This document shows positions 6,670 through 9,063 of a stretch of 9,063 nt of DNA, piece after piece. Origin of the DNA: Clostridiales bacterium (lineage in GTDB: Bacteria; Bacillota_A; Clostridia; Saccharofermentanales; Saccharofermentanaceae); assembly GCA_017649745.1 (NCBI GenBank), contig JAGCGE010000113.1, positions 1-9,063 on the forward strand, read 5' to 3'. A model generated the notes under the pieces. The model was given only the letters and a program-made list of their open reading frames with translations, ran no database searches and was not told the origin of the DNA. How positions within the stretch are numbered: position 1 is the first letter of the stretch; every line of letters starts with the position of its first letter. The translations under genes were made by a program, and so were the position numbers.

Positions 6670-8907
6670 TCATTTATCAGCATCAACCGAGATAGGATAG
6701 ATATTGTAATCGAAATCGCTCAAGACTTGCTTAAATACTGCATTCAGCGAGGATTTATTCTTCGCCTTGATCGTAAAGACATTTCTGTATGTACCGCGAA
6801 GTTCGTAAATAGCTGCAGGGATAGGACCATAAAGTTCAAATCCGTACGAACCATCCTGATAACTCAGGAAATCCCTCAGATATTTATTCAGGTCAGCTGA
6901 AACACTTGCAAGTTCATCTTCATCACTCGCGCTTATCATTATCTCACCTGTAGCCTTAAATGGAGGCAAGTTCATAGCTTGTCTGTATTCAAGCTGTGCA
7001 TTATAAAAACTAATGTAATCCTGGCAGGCTGCATATCTGATCAGAGGATTCTCAGGCCTGTATGTCTGAATAAATACTTCACCCGGATCATTATCTCTTC
7101 CTGCCCTGCCCGATGCCTGAGTAATAAGCTGAAAAGCCCTCTCAGATCCCCTGTAGTCAGGACTTGCAGCAATTAGATCAGAATCCAAAATCCCAACAAC
7201 TGTTACTTCAGGAAAATCGTGACCTTTGGCGATCATCTGTGTACCAATAAGTATAGACGCTTTCTTAGATCTGAAAGCTTCTATTATCTTCTCATGCGCA
7301 CCTATTCCTGCAGTTGTATCCTGATCCATCCTGAGGACTGATACTCCAGGGAACGTCTTTTTAACCTGCTCTTCGAGCTGCTGAGTACCATATCCGATCG
7401 ACTCAAGATTAGTACTCTGGCAAGCATTACACTTTGCTTCACTGACAGGCACTGTATAGCCACAGTAATGGCATATCAGGAGTTTTTCCTTACTATGCCT
7501 TATATTGTGAGTAGTAAGTCCTACAGAACAGGATGGACAATACAAAGTTTCACCGCAATCCTTGCAGATCAACGTCCTAGAATATCCTCTTCTGTTCAGG
7601 AAAAGGATAATCTGTTTATCCTCACTTAAAGCATGAGCCATCTTCTTTTTAAGAGGCATCGAAAAGAATAAACCTGCACCTATCTTCAGCTGTTCTTTCA
7701 TATCAACAATAGTAACTTTAGGAAGATGTGCATTTGGATTAGCTCTCTTAGTCAGATTAAGAAGTCCGTAGTATCCTTCTTTAGCTGCATAATATGTCTC
7801 GATCGATGGAGTTGCAGAACCCAAAACAACAGTAGCACCTGTTATCTTTGCGCGAGCTATAGCGATATCCTTGGCACTGTACCTAGGATGCTTATCGGAT
7901 TTATATGAAGAATCATGTTCCTCATCGATTATTATCAGTTTAAGATCATCGATCGGAGCGAAGATACCGCTTCTGGCAGCAACTATTATCTTTGCTTCGC
8001 CTTTACGGATCTTATCCCATTGCTCATATCGTTCTTTATCGGTAAGTCGACTGTGAAGTACAGCAATCTCTCTTTTAAAACGTCCCGTGATCCATCTAAT
8101 TGTTTGTGGAGTAAGTGATATCTCAGGCACAAGATAAAGGACACTCTGTCCTCTCTCAAGATATGTCTCAGCACACTTAAGAAATACTTCAGTCTTGCCT
8201 GAACCGGTTATACCGTGAAGAACGAAAACCTTACTCTTATCTCTCTTCTCACAGATACTTTCAACAGCCTTCGTCTGTTCTTCATTAAGTTCGTGAGATA
8301 CTCCTTTGACAAACTCCTGCTTTTCTGAAACAAAATCATTCTGATCCTTTTCCTTATAGATACTGATGAGCCCTTTTTCCGAAAGAGCTCTAAGATTCGC
8401 ATTATTGGAAGAAGTAACGACCATCAATTCCTGAGCCGAAACAGGACTATTCTCAAACAAAGATTCAAGTATCCTTATCTGATTTATCGATCTTATCTTA
8501 TTACCTGAGAGAAGTTCCCTTGCCTTTGCTTCATCCTTAAGTGCAACCATCCTTATAAGAGGATCTTTGTGATCAGCAACAACAGAAGGAACCATCAACG
8601 TTAGTGCATCACCCTTACGACACACATAACGCTTGGTAATATAATCAAGAAGTTTGATCTGATCCTCCTTCAATACAGGAAGAGGATCCTTGATCTCACT
8701 TATCGATTTAAGCTTAAACTTACCTTGATAATCTTCATCCTTAACGTCAAGGATAACAGCATCTCTTGAGGCATTATACTTACCAAAAGGAACTGCCACT
8801 ATCTGACCTTTCCTTACAACTGAAGACATCTCATCAGGAACCTTATACGTGTATATAAGGTCTGTATTATCTTCACTATTTCGAAGTATTACCTCAGCAA
8901 GAAGCAT
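6670..8907 (-). CDS. priA: primosomal protein N' (replication restart helicase PriA)
   Basis: Superfamily 2 3'-to-5' DNA helicase that recognises stalled forks and reloads the replicative helicase. It has 745 residues, normal length. The N-terminal DNA-binding region begins AEVILRN...LIYTYKVPDEM and has VAVPFGKYN (37-45). Helicase motifs: Walker A GITGSGKTE (232-240, K238), DEEH (328-331), GSATPS (363-368), LIGTQMIAKGHDF (553-565) and QASGRAGR (597-604). The inserted zinc module has all eight cysteines: C448, C451, C457, C460, C479, C482, C493 and C496. The ATG is preceded by AAGGAGG four nt away, overlapping the polC stop, so priA is probably transcribed and translated with polC. It ends in TGA just before a promoter-bearing gap. 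Confidence 0.97.
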   Translation of the reverse strand: MLLAEVILRNSEDNTDLIYTYKVPDEMSSVVRKGQIVAVPFGKYNASRDAVILDVKDEDYQGKFKLKSISEIKDPLPVLKEDQIKLLDYITKRYVCRKGDALTLMVPSVVADHKDPLIRMVALKDEAKARELLSGNKIRSINQIRILESLFENSPVSAQELMVVTSSNNANLRALSEKGLISIYKEKDQNDFVSEKQEFVKGVSHELNEEQTKAVESICEKRDKSKVFVLHGITGSGKTEVFLKCAETYLERGQSVLYLVPEISLTPQTIRWITGRFKREIAVLHSRLTDKERYEQWDKIRKGEAKIIVAARSGIFAPIDDLKLIIIDEEHDSSYKSDKHPRYSAKDIAIARAKITGATVVLGSATPSIETYYAAKEGYYGLLNLTKRANPNAHLPKVTIVDMKEQLKIGAGLFFSMPLKKKMAHALSEDKQIILFLNRRGYSRTLICKDCGETLYCPSCSVGLTTHNIRHSKEKLLICHYCGYTVPVSEAKCNACQSTNLESIGYGTQQLEEQVKKTFPGVSVLRMDQDTTAGIGAHEKIIEAFRSKKASILIGTQMIAKGHDFPEVTVVGILDSDLIAASPDYRGSERAFQLITQASGRAGRDNDPGEVFIQTYRPENPLIRYAACQDYISFYNAQLEYRQAMNLPPFKATGEIMISASDEDELASVSADLNKYLRDFLSYQDGSYGFELYGPIPAAIYELRGTYRNVFTIKAKNKSSLNAVFKQVLSDFDYNIYPISVDADK

Positions 8908-8911
8908 GCTT

Positions 8912-8918
8912 CCTCCTT
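8912..8918 (-). promoter_or_regulatory. ribosome binding site for priA, overlapping the polC stop
   Basis: AAGGAGG has full complementarity to the 16S anti-Shine-Dalgarno core, four nt before the priA ATG, which is a little tight. Its first two bases belong to the TAA stop of polC, so terminating ribosomes would sit on the initiation site of the next gene. Confidence 0.85.
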
Positions 8919-9063
8919 ACATCATTCCGCCGTCTCCGAACAGATCGAAAAGACTAACCTGAGAAGATTCAGGCATGCCATCCAAAAGTCCGAAATCAGC
9001 CAGTTTATCAATAGCCGACTGACCAATACCGCTTCTGTTCTTAAGGTCATCACGGTTAGCAAA
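8917..9063 (-). CDS. polC: DNA polymerase III PolC, C-terminal 48 residues (5' part beyond window)
   Basis: PolC is the Gram-positive type replicative polymerase. Only the last 48 residues and a TAA stop are visible. The stretch NRDDLKNRSGIGQSAIDKL, then GLLDGMPESSQVSLF, matches the PolC C-terminus, where a small helix-hairpin-like segment (DL-x-x-R-x-x-x-x-x-x-x-I-x-x-L) leads to a PES/PD-x-Q-L-S-L-F end. QVSLF (35-39 of the fragment) is a recognisable sliding-clamp binding motif. Unlike the usual form, which ends at or near LF, nine more residues follow (DLFGDGGMM). DnaE polymerases also carry SLF clamp motifs, but the flanking sequence and closeness to the stop favour PolC. The call rests on a short piece. 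Confidence 0.8.
   Translation of the reverse strand, partial: FANRDDLKNRSGIGQSAIDKLADFGLLDGMPESSQVSLFDLFGDGGMM

Noticed and set aside
7726..8118. Three overlapping plus-strand frames within priA
   Set aside because: They overlap one another and the priA helicase motifs. Cys/Ser/Ile-rich translations are typical antisense shadows.
7986..8402. Additional minus-strand frames inside priA
   Set aside because: They are in an alternative frame of priA, whose own frame is unbroken and carries Walker A and DEEH in this stretch.
1..9063. Frequent GATC tetramers across the window as a possible methylation or regulatory signal
   Set aside because: Many arise from preferred ATC isoleucine codons after G-ending codons (AAG ATC, GAG ATC) and from GAT-C junctions; I see no clustering or spacing that needs another explanation.

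Overview
The window is a run of seven co-directional minus-strand genes plus the tail of an eighth, with almost no non-coding DNA. The order (transcriptional direction, high to low coordinate) is polC 3' end - priA - def - fmt - rsmB - rlmN - prpC (PP2C phosphatase) - prkC (PASTA kinase, running off the left edge). PolC-type polymerase, a PASTA-domain Ser/Thr kinase beside its phosphatase, strong AGGAGG ribosome binding sites and an A+T-leaning composition point to a Gram-positive Bacillota, most likely class Clostridia. The Thr-Pro/Ser-Pro tail of the kinase is reminiscent of gut or rumen Clostridia, but genus and family cannot be settled from this window.

Right edge (8917-9063): the last 48 residues of PolC, ending in a clamp-binding QVSLF motif and a short extra tail. 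Its stop codon lies inside the priA ribosome binding site. 6670-8907: priA, the replication-restart helicase. 6622-6669: the only real intergenic gap (48 bp, very A+T rich), holding a likely extended -10 promoter for the genes below it. 6142-6621 and 5210-6145: def and fmt, the pair that removes and adds the formyl group in bacterial translation initiation, overlapping by ATGA. 3891-5207: rsmB, 16S rRNA m5C methyltransferase. 2860-3891: rlmN, 23S rRNA/tRNA m2A radical SAM methyltransferase. 2096-2863: prpC. 1-2099: prkC, 699 codons seen and still open.

The genes from def downwards form a tight, probably translationally coupled operon (junctions of -4, +2, -1, -4 and -4 nt) joining formyl-Met metabolism, ribosome modification and a reversible Ser/Thr phosphorylation pair. 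This grouping is well known in Clostridia and is not a new system. All seven proteins keep their catalytic residues, and there is no sign of mobile elements, CRISPR, RNA genes or pseudogenes.

The points most worth a second look are the outer part of the kinase (three PASTA domains followed by an InlB B-repeat-like domain and a long Pro-rich tail), the joining of polC directly to priA, and the internal promoter ahead of def. I see no undescribed defence or accessory system here.
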